From Babylonia areolata (lineage: Eukaryota > Mollusca > Gastropoda > Neogastropoda > Buccinidae), in NCBI RefSeq assembly GCF_041734735.1, contig NC_134882.1:21094765-21158764 (forward strand): 64,000 nt of DNA. Direction: 5' to 3'. Shown in pieces: positions 24,360 to 35,734 of this stretch (its first letter is position 1; each line of letters starts with the position of its first letter). The position numbers and the translations under genes are program-made. The notes under the pieces are model-generated. The model did no database searches and had not been told where the DNA came from. It saw only the letters and a program-made list of their open reading frames with translations.

Positions 24360-24746
24360 GTTCACAAATCTGCCGAAACACCGCCAGTCCATGATCACGT
24401 GATCCCCACAGCACGTGAAGACACACACAACCCGTTCGACGGACGACACACGAAAAGCGAGCGAGCGAGACAGACAGTTGAGAACGCAGCGAACAGCCAG
24501 TGTAGGCGGCACAGACATCATCGTCAGACAGCGAGTGGAACGGACCATCTCCCAATATTCTGTTCTTGTTCCACCTTCATCAACTCGACGAGGCGCAGTG
24601 CATGCTTGTCCACACCAGTTGTGCGGGTATCTTGCGTCAGTGTGTGTGTCTGTCAGTGTGCACACACACGTGCGTCGTGGGGTGGTAAATCGTTATTTCC
24701 TCACCATACCCATTTGTGTGTCGGTTGCTTCATGTCGGTTTTCAAG
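24360..24746 (+). promoter_or_regulatory. possible promoter and first exon ending at a consensus donor
   Basis: This stretch is not tandemly repetitive and keeps many CpG dinucleotides ('cgttcgacggacgacac', 'gcgagcgagcgag'), unlike most of the window. It ends at 'ttttcaag|gtaaga' (24746/24747), a strong donor. An ATG at 24732 would give a five-codon start, MSVFK, joined in phase 0 to the next exon. A pyrimidine-rich acceptor ending 'tttttcactcag' lies at 25073, and its phase-0 continuation reads VSVGGITMNATSGNNNWFVG before LINE sequence begins. No TATA box is evident. The call is inference without transcript support. Confidence 0.35.
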
Positions 24747-25073
24747 GTAAGAGGGTGTGTGTGTGTGTGATTATTGTTTTGTAATCATGATGATCAAGGA
24801 GTCATAATGACGGAGAAAAGGGAGACTACATACTTGCATTGTCATTGTGAAGGGGACAACACACAGACAGACTGACAGAGCTAAAACCTTTGAAGTGTGA
24901 TTCGTGTTTTGTTCACCATCGGTATTTCACATCATCATCGCTGCCGCCACCCGCTGTTTCGCCGTGGTGAGTGACGGACATTGTGAGAGGGAAAGACGTC
25001 CTGCTTCATCATTCAATCATCGTTTTAAGTTCTGTTACACACCGTGTTTGTTTGTTGTTGTTTTTCACTCAGG

Positions 25074-25134
25074 TATCTGTGGGAGGTATTACAATGAACG
25101 CCACTTCAGGCAACAATAACTGGTTTGTTGGGTG
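25074..25134 (+). pseudogene. possible second exon abutting a LINE
   Basis: Following the acceptor at 25073, the phase-0 frame reads VSVGGITMNATSGNNNWFVG and then runs on without a stop into reverse-transcriptase sequence (NYRPVSLT). I see no consensus donor before the LINE. Either the exon was cut by the LINE insertion or the reading is a chance continuation. There is no homology I can name. Confidence 0.2.
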
Positions 25135-26513
25135 TCATGGAACAGATATTAGAAAAAAAAAGTGCAGTGGGATCTTGGCAAACAACTACAGACCTGTGAG
25201 TCTCACATGCATTCTCTGTAAAGTTCTTGAAGCATGGTAAGGGGCCAGCTCATAGACCATGTCAAGACCAACAACCTAATCAACGTTGAACAACATGGCT
25301 TTGTTCAGGGACGCTCATGTGCCGTATTGGACTGCTGGACAAGAAACCTAGATAAAGGTGGCTCCATTGATGCTATCTATATGGATTACCAAAAAGCGTC
25401 GGACTGTGTCCCCGCATTGCAGACTTGTCCACGCACATGGAGTATCAGGCAGGGTATTACTCTGGATCCAGGACTTTGTCTCAAAGGAAGCAGAGGGTGG
25501 TTGTGAATGGAACATCACAGAAGGCAGACGTCACAAGCGGTATCCCACAAGGTAGTGTTCTAGGACCCCTGCTTTTCCTGTTGTACATTAACGACCTTCC
25601 TAGCAGAGTGAAGAGCAATGTGAAATTATTTGCCGATGACACAAAGTTGTTCACACAGAGTGACCAAGTAGGTGCTTCACAGTCCTCCAAGATGACCTAG
25701 ACAACCTACAGCAGTGGTCTAGAGAGTGGCTCCTCCACTTCCATCCAGAAAAATGCAGTGTAATGAAGCTAGGAAACTGCAAATCGGAAGCAATTTACTA
25801 CATGAAAAGGAAAACCAACAATGGGGAGGAATACAACCTGGCACTTGCTGAGAGTGACGTGGTGAAAGACCTGGGAGTGTACATTGACAAGCTGGATTTT
25901 ACGACGCATGTGGCAACAGTTACTGCAAAGGCTAACAAGATGGTTGGTACAATCAGGCGTTCCTTTGACTACCTATCTGAAGATCTGTTTGTTCAATTGT
26001 TCAAATCCCTGGTTAGACCCATTTTGGAATATGGGCATTCAGTCTGGAATCTGCAGTCAAAAACATTGTGCAGAGAGGTGGAAGACGTCCAGCAACGGGC
26101 AACCAAACTGATTGGTCATTTGAAGAACAAGCCTTATCATGAAAGACTCGCTTTGCTTAAGCTACCTAGTCTAGAACACAGGAGGCAGTGGGGAGATATG
26201 ATTGATTGCTATAAATATATACACGAAATCTATAAGACCACAAATCCTGAACTATCACCTGCAGTAAGTAGACAGAAGAGGAAATAGTTTAATGTTAAAT
26301 AAATCACATTGCAGACTGAAAGTGTGCAGTTCCTTCTTTACAGAGTGAGTCGTTAATAAACGGAACGGTTTGCCAGACAGTGTTGTGACTGCCCCAACCA
26401 TGTCATCTTTCAAGACTAGGTTAGACACTCATTGGGCCAACTCTCCAAGTATTTATGATCCAGTAAGCTATCATTCGGCCATGCATGCTGGTATACTGTA
26501 TCCAACTGAATGA
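25135..26513 (+). mobile_element. non-LTR retrotransposon, RT to C-terminus, frameshifted
   Basis: Blocks run in order: NYRPVSLTCILCKVLEA (25.18 kb), IDHVKTNNLINVEQHGFVQG, TSGIPQGSVLGPLLF, VKLFADDTKLF with the F-x-D-D catalytic pair, DLGVYIDKLDF, and a C-terminal segment with RRQWGDMIDCYKYI. The end reads LDTHWANSP to a TGA at 26511-26513. Frames change at about 25233 and again around 25400-25430 and 25690-25760, and the YMDYQKAFD-type block reads ASDCV, so it is inactive. The endonuclease is absent (5' truncation). The C-terminal half (25763-26287) is a clean 174-residue frame, implying moderate age. It resembles CR1/L2-type polymerases and differs from the families at 16 kb and 28-31 kb. 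Confidence 0.92.
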
Positions 26514-27180
26514 CGAACAGGCCTTCATATGCCTCAAACGTCTGATTCCAGTTCAAGTTCTCTGTCACTCACACTGTGTCTATGCTTCGATTATAAGTGC
26601 ATGTTTCCTTGACAACCAAACACTAAGTGCCCCTTAATTTTTACCGTTCTAAGGTATTTAGAAAAAAGATCGGAAGCTGGGAAATCCTATTCTTTGTTTT
26701 TCTTTGTTTCTTTCACTAAGAACAGAGAATACTTGACTGATGGACCTCAACCAAATCTTTTCAGACGCAAGGAAAGACTGTCAACAGTGGATACAATGAT
26801 GACGCTATCTTAAAACTTACAGTGGAATGTTTTTCTGTTGGTTTGGTTTTTCGCCATACACTAAAACACACAAGGCCAATTACTCTAAGTCCTACGACAA
26901 ACAGGACTTGTCAGTTGTTTAATATTCCTCTCCATTTTTTGCCTCATTCAATTTCCTGTTAGGTTATAATAAATGAACTGACTCACTCAGTGTGCGCATG
27001 TGTGCGCGTGCAGGTGCGTGCATGCAGGTACATGTACACTGAGAAAGAGAGAGAACAAAGGAATAAAAATTTATTTTTTCAAGGGTATTGAGGTAAGCAC
27101 ATGAATAAGAATGCTATTTTCCACCCAGCCCTGGGGAACAATAAGATGACGGGGTGGGGAGGTCCAGGGGGGCAGGGGGG
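26514..27180. other. no gene seen
   Basis: Unique, A/T-leaning DNA following the LINE stop; its first part may be LINE 3' UTR. A short GT/GC run occurs near 27.0 kb. Confidence 0.5.
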
Positions 27181-27990
27181 GGGGGGGGGGGACATCAGAA
27201 AAAAAAGAGAGAAAACTGAAGCAGGAAGAAGGTAGAGAGAGAAAAGGGGCAAGAGTGAGAGAAAGGGGGAGACAGAGAGAGACAGGTGGAGAGAAAGTGA
27301 AAGGGAGTGAGAAAGGGGGTAGAAAGAGAAAGGGGGAGAGAGAGAAAGGGGGAGAGAGAAAGGGAGGGGGAGAGAAAGGGGGAGAGAGAGAGAAGGGAGA
27401 AAGGGGGTGGGGGGAGAAGTGGGGGGTGCAGAGGGGAGAGAGAGAAAGGGAGAGAGAGAGGGGGGGGACAGGGGGAAGAGAGAAGGGAGGGGGGGGGAAG
27501 AAAGGGGGGGAGGGGGCGAGAGAAAGGGGAGGGGGAGGGGGAGAGAGAGGGGGGCAGGGGGGAGAGAGAGGGAAGGGGGGAGAGAGAGAGAAAGGGGGGG
27601 GGGGGTAGGGGGAGAGAAAGAAAGGGGGAGAGAGGCAGGGGGAGAGAAAGGGGGAGAAAAAAAGGGGGGGGATTAGGGGGAGAGAGAGAAAGGGGGGCAG
27701 GGGGAAGAGAGAGAAGGGGGGGAGAGAAAGGGGGGCAGGGGGAGAGAGAGCAGAGAGAAAGGGGGAGAGAGAAAGGGGGGCAGGGGGAAGAGAGAGAAAG
27801 GGGGGGAGAGAAAGGGGGGGAGAGAAAGGGGGGCAGGGGGAGAGAAAGGGGGGGGGTAGGGAGAGAGAGAGAAAGGGGGAGAGAGAAAGGGGGGCAGGGG
27901 GAAGAGAGAGAGAAGGGGGGGGGGGGGGGTAGAGAATGGGGGGAGGGGGAAGAAAGAGAAAGGAGGGGGGGAGGGAGAGAGAGACAGTGC
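27170..27990. repeat. about 800-bp nearly pure purine tract
   Basis: The plus strand is almost entirely G and A, built from steps such as 'gagagaaagggggagagag' and 'aggggggcagggggaagag'. Many G runs of four or more occur. Large frames on both strands are artefacts of the composition. Confidence 0.96.
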
Positions 27991-28299
27991 CAGGAGTTGA
28001 AAATATATATCACAGAAATTGGCAAGGACAACAATATAAAACATGTACATACAACTGTAACTATATAAGATCCTCTACATGAAAGAAAATGTGGGCAATA
28101 TGGGAGAGAGTTATAGCAATATGGGAGAGAGGCATATTTCATCAATACATGTATCACCAACTCCACAAACAAATATCAGGAATGAATTACTGTCAAAAAC
28201 AGGATTCAGAATGAATTATGTTAAGTTTGCTACCATTGTGTACTAATATTCATAAATGCATGTATGTCTTTCATTCTATGAAGATAAGAGTAGATAACA

Positions 28300-29060
28300 T
28301 GGCATTCCAACAGCATTCTCTGAAATTAAATCAGACTCGAGTTGAAAAGATTGACACTTGGGAGTGGCACCATAATCTTGGGTGGATGATGGATTGAGTC
28401 TGTTACAAATTTTCTTCTGAAAGGAGGAGTAGTACCAAACATAAAGTTTTGACTTCAGTGGAAGGATATTTAAATTTCTGTAATCAGATATCTGTAAAGA
28501 TACTGATTTTAGAAAAATTAATTATATGGCCCGCCTATGTAGGCTCAGTGGCGATTTGATACCATTTTCATTTGCTGAATCCCAAATAGCTGAAGCATAA
28601 TTGGTATGTGATTAAATGTAGGCACAGAACTAGAAGCATGATTTTATGCAATGCAAGTTTTAAGAAATGTTTTACTTTAGATAAATGGTATATTTGGGGG
28701 ATATCTTTTACACAACATCATTATATGTTCAAACCAGGATACATGTGGAAATGATGATTGTAGTTCCAAGGCTTTCAAGGAAAATCTTTCAAGTTTTTAC
28801 TTTTTTATGAGGAGGAAATTGTCAACTGCATATAAGGCTTAGCAAAGTCTAGAACTAAAACTCCAGTGGTTTTCTTATTGTTTATGCTTGTAAGCCATTG
28901 CTCAACTAGCTTTGCTAATGCAGTGTGACATAAGTGGTTAATCTAAATTCTAACTGATTTGGATGAAAGACGTTAAACTGATTAAAATGATTTAAAATGC
29001 ATCTGTTAATATAAATTCCATAAGTTTTGACAGTACAAGCAAAATGGAAATAGGTCTGTA
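28300..29060 (-). mobile_element. decayed non-LTR retrotransposon with internal deletion
   Basis: Read on the minus strand, the start of an RT domain is recognisable at 29060-28830 despite stops and shifts: YRPISI with VLSKLM, NVFHPNQ, and LVLDFAKPY. The catalytic F-x-D-D region is missing. From about 28810 onward the C-terminal part follows (KVKHFLKTC, SLHRRA-like sequence, and SDYRNLNILPLKSKLY at 28.45 kb). The palm was therefore lost in a deletion near 28.82 kb. The DYRNLNILPLK segment is shared with the copy at 30.86 kb, so both belong to one family. Its 5' side stops at a GA microsatellite at 29072. Confidence 0.75.
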
Positions 29061-29066
29061 AATGTG

Positions 29067-29071
<5 letters not shown>

Positions 29072-29114
<43 letters not shown>
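29072..29114. repeat. GA microsatellite
   Basis: A (GA)n run of about 42 bp, positioned exactly at the 5' limit of the LINE on the minus strand. Confidence 0.9.
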
Positions 29115-29117
<3 letters not shown>

Positions 29118-29309
29118 TGTTAATGCTCACACACGCACAGGGGAGGGGGGCAGAGGTCTTTCACCTTCAAGGAGAATGGAGAAAGAGGCTAAACTGAGAT
29201 TGGCAGTATCGATCCTCACAGCATCAACATGGCTGGTAAACAAGTAACAGTTCCACCAGTTTTCACAGCATGCGAAAGAAGGAAACACAAAGGCAATTAC
29301 TCATTTGTT

Positions 29310-29640
29310 TGCTGGCACGTGCAAAATGTGTGCATGCATGTGTGGATTTGTGTGTCTGTAAGTGCAAGCATGTGTTTATGCGCAAGAGGGAGGGGCGGGG
29401 GGGGTGGGGGGAGGATGGGTATGGACGTTTGCTTCTGTGAGTGCGAGCATGTATTCATCTGCAAGAGAGACAAAGGTGTTTGTCGACGTGTGCATCTGTG
29501 GGTGCAAGCATGCGTTCATCCGCAAGAGAGAGAGAGAGCGGGGGGGGCTGGAGAATGGAAAAAAATGAGGGGAGTGTGGACATGTGCATCTGTGAGTGCA
29601 AGCATGTGTTCATGCACAAGAGAGAGAGAACAATAACGAA
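29310..29640. repeat. degenerate 50-100 bp repeat, about 4 copies
   Basis: 'tctgtgagtgcaagcatgtg' followed by 'ttcatgcacaagagagag' recurs near 29353, 29435, 29497 and 29590, separated by variable GA/GGGG tracts. A further single copy lies at 31140-31205. Confidence 0.75.
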
Positions 29641-30146
29641 CGTGTTTAATAAGGGAAGTGGAATAAACATGCATGCTTCTTCACATCCAGCCCTGAGGGC
29701 AAAAAGGAAAAGATCATTTCAAAATGATCAACAACAACAACAAAAATAATGAAAAAAATATACTCACACATATACATAACATATCCATGTACACATACAT
29801 TGCATACACAAAAATAAGTTAATAACATACATACAGACAGACATATACATAAGCAAATAGTTAATACATGAATGGCAAGAATTTTCAGACTCATATTTGT
29901 AAACATTAATAAGTGGCACTGTCTTCAACAATGAGATATGCATGGTATTTATTTTTGAAAACATTAACTCATCACTAAGGCTTGTACTAACATCAAACAA
30001 AGACAATATGGCATTCAGATTCCACAAACAACAACCTGTGTAAGTAAGGCTTGATTTGAAAAGATTAATTCTTGGAAGAGGGACACTGATCTTATACGCA
30101 ATGCGTAGCGGTTAGTTTCGAATGTTCTGAGACAAATGTGGGCACA

Positions 30147-30166
30147 ACCAGACATTATCTTAAACA
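30147..30166. repeat. target-site duplication, left copy
   Basis: A 20-bp direct repeat identical to 30771-30790. Outside it, the older LINE reading continues on both sides. Confidence 0.85.
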
Positions 30167-30770
30167 TAAACAAGAGAGGCAAGGCCTTCAAGACTCACTT
30201 GTGATACACTTTTTTTTTTAAATCCAAGCTTTTTATGTATGAGTATAATTTCAAAATGTAATGTTTAAGATGAGAAAGATCAGTTTAAAGCAAATTAAGT
30301 CCCCTAGCATTACAAAGTAATTTCCCTTTTTTACTATTTACACCAAAACGTTTGCAAAATAAATAAAACTTCCATGCTTAGCAAAAGAAGTTCCTGTTTG
30401 AACAAAAAATGATAATAATGACTGCTCTAGCTGTTGGGTCAGAATATCAGATCAAAGTGCCAAGTTTAGAGAATACAAAAAATATAAATATAACAGTAAA
30501 TGCAGTTTCCATATAATTAAGGCTTCATTCTTTATTTTTTTGTGCCCATCCCAGAGGTGCAATATTGTTTTAAACAAGATGACTGGAAAGAACTGAATTT
30601 TTCCTATTTTTATGCCAAATTTGGTGTCAACTGACAAAGTAGTTGCAGAGAAAATGTCAATGTTAAAGTTTACCACAGACACACGCAGACAACTGAACAC
30701 CGTGTTAAAACATAGACTCACTTTGTTTACACAAGTGAGTCAAAAAGCATCGTTATGTGTCAGTTTCCAT
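30167..30770 (+). mobile_element. 5'-truncated LINE 3' end inserted into an older LINE
   Basis: An exact 20-bp direct repeat, accagacattatcttaaaca, flanks this block at 30147-30166 and 30771-30790. At its left end the plus strand reads NKRGKAFKTHL and a stop, a typical LINE C-terminus. About 570 bp of non-coding sequence follows, and near the right end lies a hairpin with a 9-bp stem (30715-30723 with 30733-30741). The block is therefore best read as the last 11 or so codons plus the 3' UTR of a LINE. I recall closely similar UTR sequence ('gccaaatttggtgtcaactg') from other gastropods, unverified. No long poly(A) tail is present. Confidence 0.75.
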
Positions 30771-30790
30771 ACCAGACATTATCTTAAACA
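30771..30790. repeat. target-site duplication, right copy
   Basis: Identical to 30147-30166. On the minus strand it encodes part of the FKIMSG-like segment of the older LINE. Confidence 0.85.
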
Positions 30791-31129
30791 CACACAAAAA
30801 ACAACAACATTTTTTTGTGTTAGTTTCCATTTGAGAGGCAGAATGTTTAAATTTCTGTAGTCAGAAGGATTTAATGTTGAGGACGTAAGAAGGACAAATT
30901 ATAAAGCTGTTCTGAGGAGACTGAACAGTCATTTTAAGGTGTTTTTGCTGACTCATTCATCCGTAACAGCAACATAAATATTTAAAATGCTTTATTTTAG
31001 AGAGCTGATAAATCTTCTTTAAAAAAAAAAAAAAAAAAATGCATGTCATCATGATATGATTTTTTTCATATTTATCAACAGTGACACCAAGAATTCTGAT
31101 GTGGTCAACTTCTCAATCATAATTCAAAG

Positions 31130-31260
31130 CTCAGAGAGAGAGAGAGAGATGTGGACATGTGTGCCTGTGAATGCAAGCTTGTGTTCATGTGTGAATGAGT
31201 GAGACAGATAGACGGACAAATAGATGAACAAACACACACACACTGTAATGATTTCTTTCT
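31130..31260. repeat. GA tract plus single copy of the 29.3-kb repeat unit
   Basis: 'gagagagagagagatg' is followed by 'gcctgtgaatgcaagcttgt', matching the unit of the 29.3-29.6 kb array. Like the GA run at 29.07 kb, it sits directly at the 5' limit of a LINE fragment. Confidence 0.65.
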
Positions 31261-31569
31261 AAAGAGAGAGAGAGATGGGGAATGTAGCATCACACACGCA
31301 TTCTGTTTCAAAACAAATGTTGTGTATGTCCTTAGAAAAGGTCCCAGTACAAGCCGCCAACCTTCAAAAACTTTCTTCATTGTCTCCACACCACAAAGCA
31401 ATGAAATGGAAGACCAATATCCTGCATGGCTGTTATGATTTAATTAATCCAGTTTGGTTCAAATGCTATGCTGCGTGCACACACTGCCATCAATTTTCTT
31501 GTAGGGGGGTGGGGGTGGGGGGATAGATTTGCCCAAGCTTTTTTGTGGCGGAATTATAAACCCCTTCCC

Positions 31570-31880
31570 AACCTCTCCCCACTCTTCTTCTTCCATTAAG
31601 GCTCAGCGGTCACGAGTTTTGACCATTACAAGCATTTTATGTCTGCTGGGTATTTTCCTGTCTCCATAACCCACCGAACGCTGACATGAGTTACAGGATC
31701 TTTAACGTGCGTATTTGATCTGCGCGCGTATACACACGAAGGGGGTTCAGGCACTAGCAGGTCTGTACATATGTTGACCTGGGAGATCGGAAAAATCTCC
31801 ACCCTTTACCCACCAGGCGCTGTTACCGTGATTCGAACCCGGGACCCTCAGATTGAGGCTATCTCATACACACCCCCAGT
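31570..31880 (-). mobile_element. tRNA-derived SINE, head truncated
   Basis: On the minus strand a B box 'gggttcgaatcacgg' (about 31.84 kb) is followed by 'gtaacagcgcctggtgggta', a conserved body with 'cacgttaaagatcctgtaac', and a GAAGAAGAAG tail near 31590. The A box is not recognisable beyond about 31870, so the 5' tRNA part is truncated or decayed. I recall full copies in other gastropods, unverified. Confidence 0.75.
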
Positions 31881-32547
31881 CCCTCCAGCCAACCACTTCT
31901 TTCTCTTGAGGGGGAAAGGGCTAACTTTTGCTATACATCAGTCATGGGGAAATAGATAATACTAATACAAATAACAACAACGATAATAAGTGACAAGTAC
32001 CCGATCACAAAGAAAAGACGCACCAAGTGACCAAATTAAGTCATTAAACAGGACTGAAAAAGAACAAGTGCAAGAACACAGCCATATAGCAGTGTGCGCT
32101 GAGGTGGGGGAAGAAGAAAATTTCACACTGTATATATGCACGTACATGAAGAGGTCTGACACCAACCACTTCCTCTAGCAATCAACCAACCCCCAAAACT
32201 CAGGAAGTGGGGGTGGGGGGTGGGGGGGGGAAGTGAGGTAAGGGATTCATGTCAAGCAGAGGTCCAACAAAACAATGTATTCTGCATACATAATTCAGTT
32301 TCATTTTGTCTGACGTTCATCACGGCCTTGTTGCCTGTGATCCGACTACAACCCAAGCGTTGCCTTTTTTCCCCTCCAGTCAGGGTCACCTTCACTGGTC
32401 GTAGCACGGCTTTGTGCGAGACACACGTGAAATTCATCAGTCGGGATGACAGAATCCCCCTCCCCCTAGGAAGATAAAACATCGACAAAAACAATGTCAA
32501 GAGAAAGGCACGGAGGGGATAAAGTTGCACAGAGAGAATGGGGCTCA

Positions 32548-32583
<36 letters not shown>

Positions 32584-33457
32584 CCTTTTTCTTTTTTTAT
32601 CATACACTACAGTTGTGACAGCAGAGCAAAAGTACCTGTGAATTAATGACATCTTCACTGCCTGTGCTCAGTAACCCTGGAGATACTTTGAAGGTGAAAG
32701 TCAAATTGCAGGGCCAAGGCTCTCTTGATAAAAAGCAAGGGGTTGAGGCTGAAATGTGAAGTGTAGCGCTCTCTATCCCAATCCGAAGCATGTACATGTG
32801 TGTATTTCCGTTTTTGGTGGTGGTTTTGTTTTGTTGTTGTTGTTGTTTTTTGGGGGAGGGGGGGGGGGGGGCGCGGGGGGTTTCAAGTAAGTGTATGTGT
32901 GTGCACGCACACGGATGTGTGTGTGTGTCTGTGCGTGTGCGCTTGTGCATGTACGTCAGTGAGCTGCATTTAGTGAACAAGTACAAAGTAATGTTATTTT
33001 CACTGATCACGAAAGAGAGGGGGAGTGGGGTGATTAACAAACACCAGCAGCTGCAACAGATGTGCTTGGTATCTGCGTGTCAACTTTACACAGCACGACA
33101 GGAATCATTCCACTCCCACACACACAACTGTCTGCACTCTTTCTCTCCCATCTCCCCCCCCCCCCTCCCAACCCTCCCTCACATACACACACACACAGAG
33201 GTTGGAAAAAGCAGTTCAGATAGCATGGATTCATTTGTGTGTGAGTAAATCATTATTGTTGGTGGTGGTGGTGGTATGTGTGTACAGTATACTGTTTCAT
33301 ACAAATGAGGGAGGGATGGCTGGATGGGGAAGGGAGAGAAATACAGGCAGAGAACTTGCCAGTGAGTACACACATAAAGGGGGGGGGGGGGGGGAGAAAG
33401 AGATCGCTGAAGTTTAACCAAAAAATCTTTGCCACAGAATACTCTTCTTCCGCCCGC

Positions 33458-33497
<40 letters not shown>

Positions 33498-33700
33498 GTT
33501 TCTGAACGATATTAAAAACTGCCGCAATTGAACTAGGAACACACACACACACACACACGTTCCCAAATGAGTAAGTTACTGCCATAAAGTCTGTTTCGTG
33601 TTGTCTGTACAAATCCTATTTGTCCAGAATAATATAAGGTTATGAGGAAATATATACATTATTTTGCATGATCTCTTTTTCACCTTTCTTTTTACAGAAG
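31881..33700. other. interval without a supported gene
   Basis: (GT)n runs occur at 32550-32581 and 33461-33493, a G run at 32851-32880, a CA run at 33539-33560 and a G run at 33379-33394. The unique sequence between them shows no convincing exon. Confidence 0.5.
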
Positions 33701-35124
33701 GGGGGGTACCCCCAAGAAAATGACGCACCACTATTTTTTTAAATGAAACAAAAATGTATATTTAAAAAAATTAATTCATCTCATGCCATCTTTTGTGATT
33801 CATTGAGACAGTAGCCACATAACCTTTCGAAAAGCAAAACAGCAAAATGGAACCCTCGTAGCCTATGTTTTGTTGTTGTTGTTTTTTTCTAAACAAAGGT
33901 GCAAGGGCATAACATTAACATTACACAGCTAAGAATAAATTAAGGTGCTAAAAGCAATAGAGTAATTAGTAACACCAGCTAACTATACACGTAACTATGA
34001 AGACAGGATATTCTGATTGGGACTGCAAAACTCAGTCATGGTCAACATCATTCATTTCTGAGATTTTTAAGAACGATCATGATGAAATGGTAAACTTGAT
34101 GAAAAATTTAAATACATTGAAAATCGAAAACATGGTTTATCTGCTGTTTTTGAGTAACCGTAACAACTGTCTCATAGTGTTAATGACATGAGAGAGGAGG
34201 TCAACATCATAGAGGAGAGGTTAACTGGAATGGTGAGGTCATTTCTATGAAAACTTCGACACGTCTATAAAGAACGAATCCATGGATGGAAAAGGACACG
34301 GGAAAAAATCAATTTATCAATCATTAATCCTCTATTACGTGAGTAAAATGCAAAGAAAATACAATTAACTGAATAATGATTCAACAGAAAAAACAACATA
34401 ATAGCAATCACGTGTTCATAATTTCTTTCGTACGCTTATTAATAAGATGTCGGGGTGGAGCCCGCGAGTCCAATAAGATCTCACACTGACGGTACATACA
34501 AACCGCCGCCTGTCCAACAACTGAATTTGTTGGTAACATCCACCCACCTCTCATCCCATGCACCACCCACATCCCCCCACCCCCTCCCCACTCCTCCATC
34601 GCTGGCCAAACCCAATGAACGGCTTCTATTTTACACGTGTTGCAAAACTTCTTTCCACACCAAAGACACACCCAGGCCTGCATGCATAAATGTCATTCCC
34701 CTTCCACCCCTCCTGGTGTGTGTGTGTGTGTGTGTGTTAACATAGATACATCCCATCCACCCTCTCACTCCCCCTCCCTAGTCTTCAACAAACCACATCA
34801 TCGATCGTCTTGTACAACTCTACCCACTCGCACTTCACCCCCCCGCCCCCCCCCATTCCTTTCCCTCCCCCCCCTAGTTACATACCCCAAGCCTACCCCG
34901 CCGCCCCCTCCATCCCCACGCCCACCTCCCACCCCCTTCGTCCTCTTCTCTTTTTCGCTTGCTTTTCTGGAGCCGCCACTGAACTTGCTATGCGACACTT
35001 TTCTCCCTTCATACCGACATGTACCACTACACTGTGCACCATCTGAAGCCAGACCACACCACGGATCGTCTTCACTTCAGCACCCCACTCCAACCATCGA
35101 GCTCAGTGACTCCACCCCGTCCAG
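33701..35124. other. AT-rich then C-rich interval, no gene seen
   Basis: From 33.7 to 34.45 kb the DNA is A/T-rich and unique; a 64-codon frame at 33997-34191 has ordinary composition but no recognisable domain. From about 34.5 to 35.0 kb it is C-rich with a short GT run at 34717-34737. Confidence 0.4.
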
Positions 35125-35129
35125 AGTTG

Positions 35130-35360
35130 GGTGAAAAAGACAGACTGTGATGAAATAGGGTAGGAGTGGGGGTAGAGGTTGGGGAGGAAGGGGTGGGTGA
35201 AGGGGTGGGGTGAAAAAGACAGACTGTGATGAAACAGAGTAGGAGTGGGGGTAGAGGTTGGGGAGGAAGGGGTGGGTGAAGGGGTTGAGGGGGGTGAAAA
35301 AGACTGTGATGAAATAGGGTAGGAGTGGGGGTAGAGGTTGGGAAGAAAGGGGAGGGTGGT
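35130..35360. repeat. about 79-bp G-rich repeat, 3 copies
   Basis: 'gtgaaaaagacagactgtga' followed by 'gtaggagtgggggtagaggt' is repeated three times with small deletions. Confidence 0.9.
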
Positions 35361-35734
35361 GGTGGAGCCAGCATGAAAACAACAGTACGTTTGCAAGACA
35401 AAGGACTGGCGGATGCGTGACCAGAGGCCGTATTCATGGGGACTGACTTGCTTACATCGGGCATACAGCAAAACGTCTGGACTTTGGACTTCAAAACTTT
35501 TGCAGTGTGTGTGTGGTGGGGGGTGGGGGGTTACCACTCGTAACTTCTCTTAGGTCCTGTCTTAAACTGCATAGTCATTTCCAGATAACACAGTCCTTGA
35601 AGGCAGATCTATGGGTCTGAAAATGTTGGATGCTTCATGTCAAAACTCAAGTCTTGTTTTACAACCATGCCTTTGAAACGTTCTCCATTTGTGATTATCA
35701 TATACTCAGCAGTCGTCTTTCCTTCTTCATCTTA

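Larger units (their letters stand above)
29930..31115 (-). mobile_element. decayed LINE C-terminal region, split by a later insertion
   Basis: The minus strand reads VDHIRILGVTVDKYE from 31112, then KKIYQLSKIKHF, then PSDYRNLNILPLKWKL at about 30.86 kb. After the inserted block at 30167-30770 it resumes as FKIMSGCAHICL and RTFETNRYALRIRSVSLF down to about 30.05 kb, then RT-tail-like sequence to about 29.93 kb. The order on both sides of the insert is that of one LINE C-terminus. It is inactive, with several frameshifts, and belongs to the family of the copy at 28.3-29.06 kb. Confidence 0.72.

Noticed and set aside
27195-28172. 325-codon minus ORF and 253-codon plus ORF
   Set aside because: Opposite readings of the purine tract (Ser/Pro/Leu against Gly/Arg/Glu); composition alone keeps them open.
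33997-34191. 64-codon plus ORF as a gene
   Set aside because: AT-rich single frame without domain or supporting signals.
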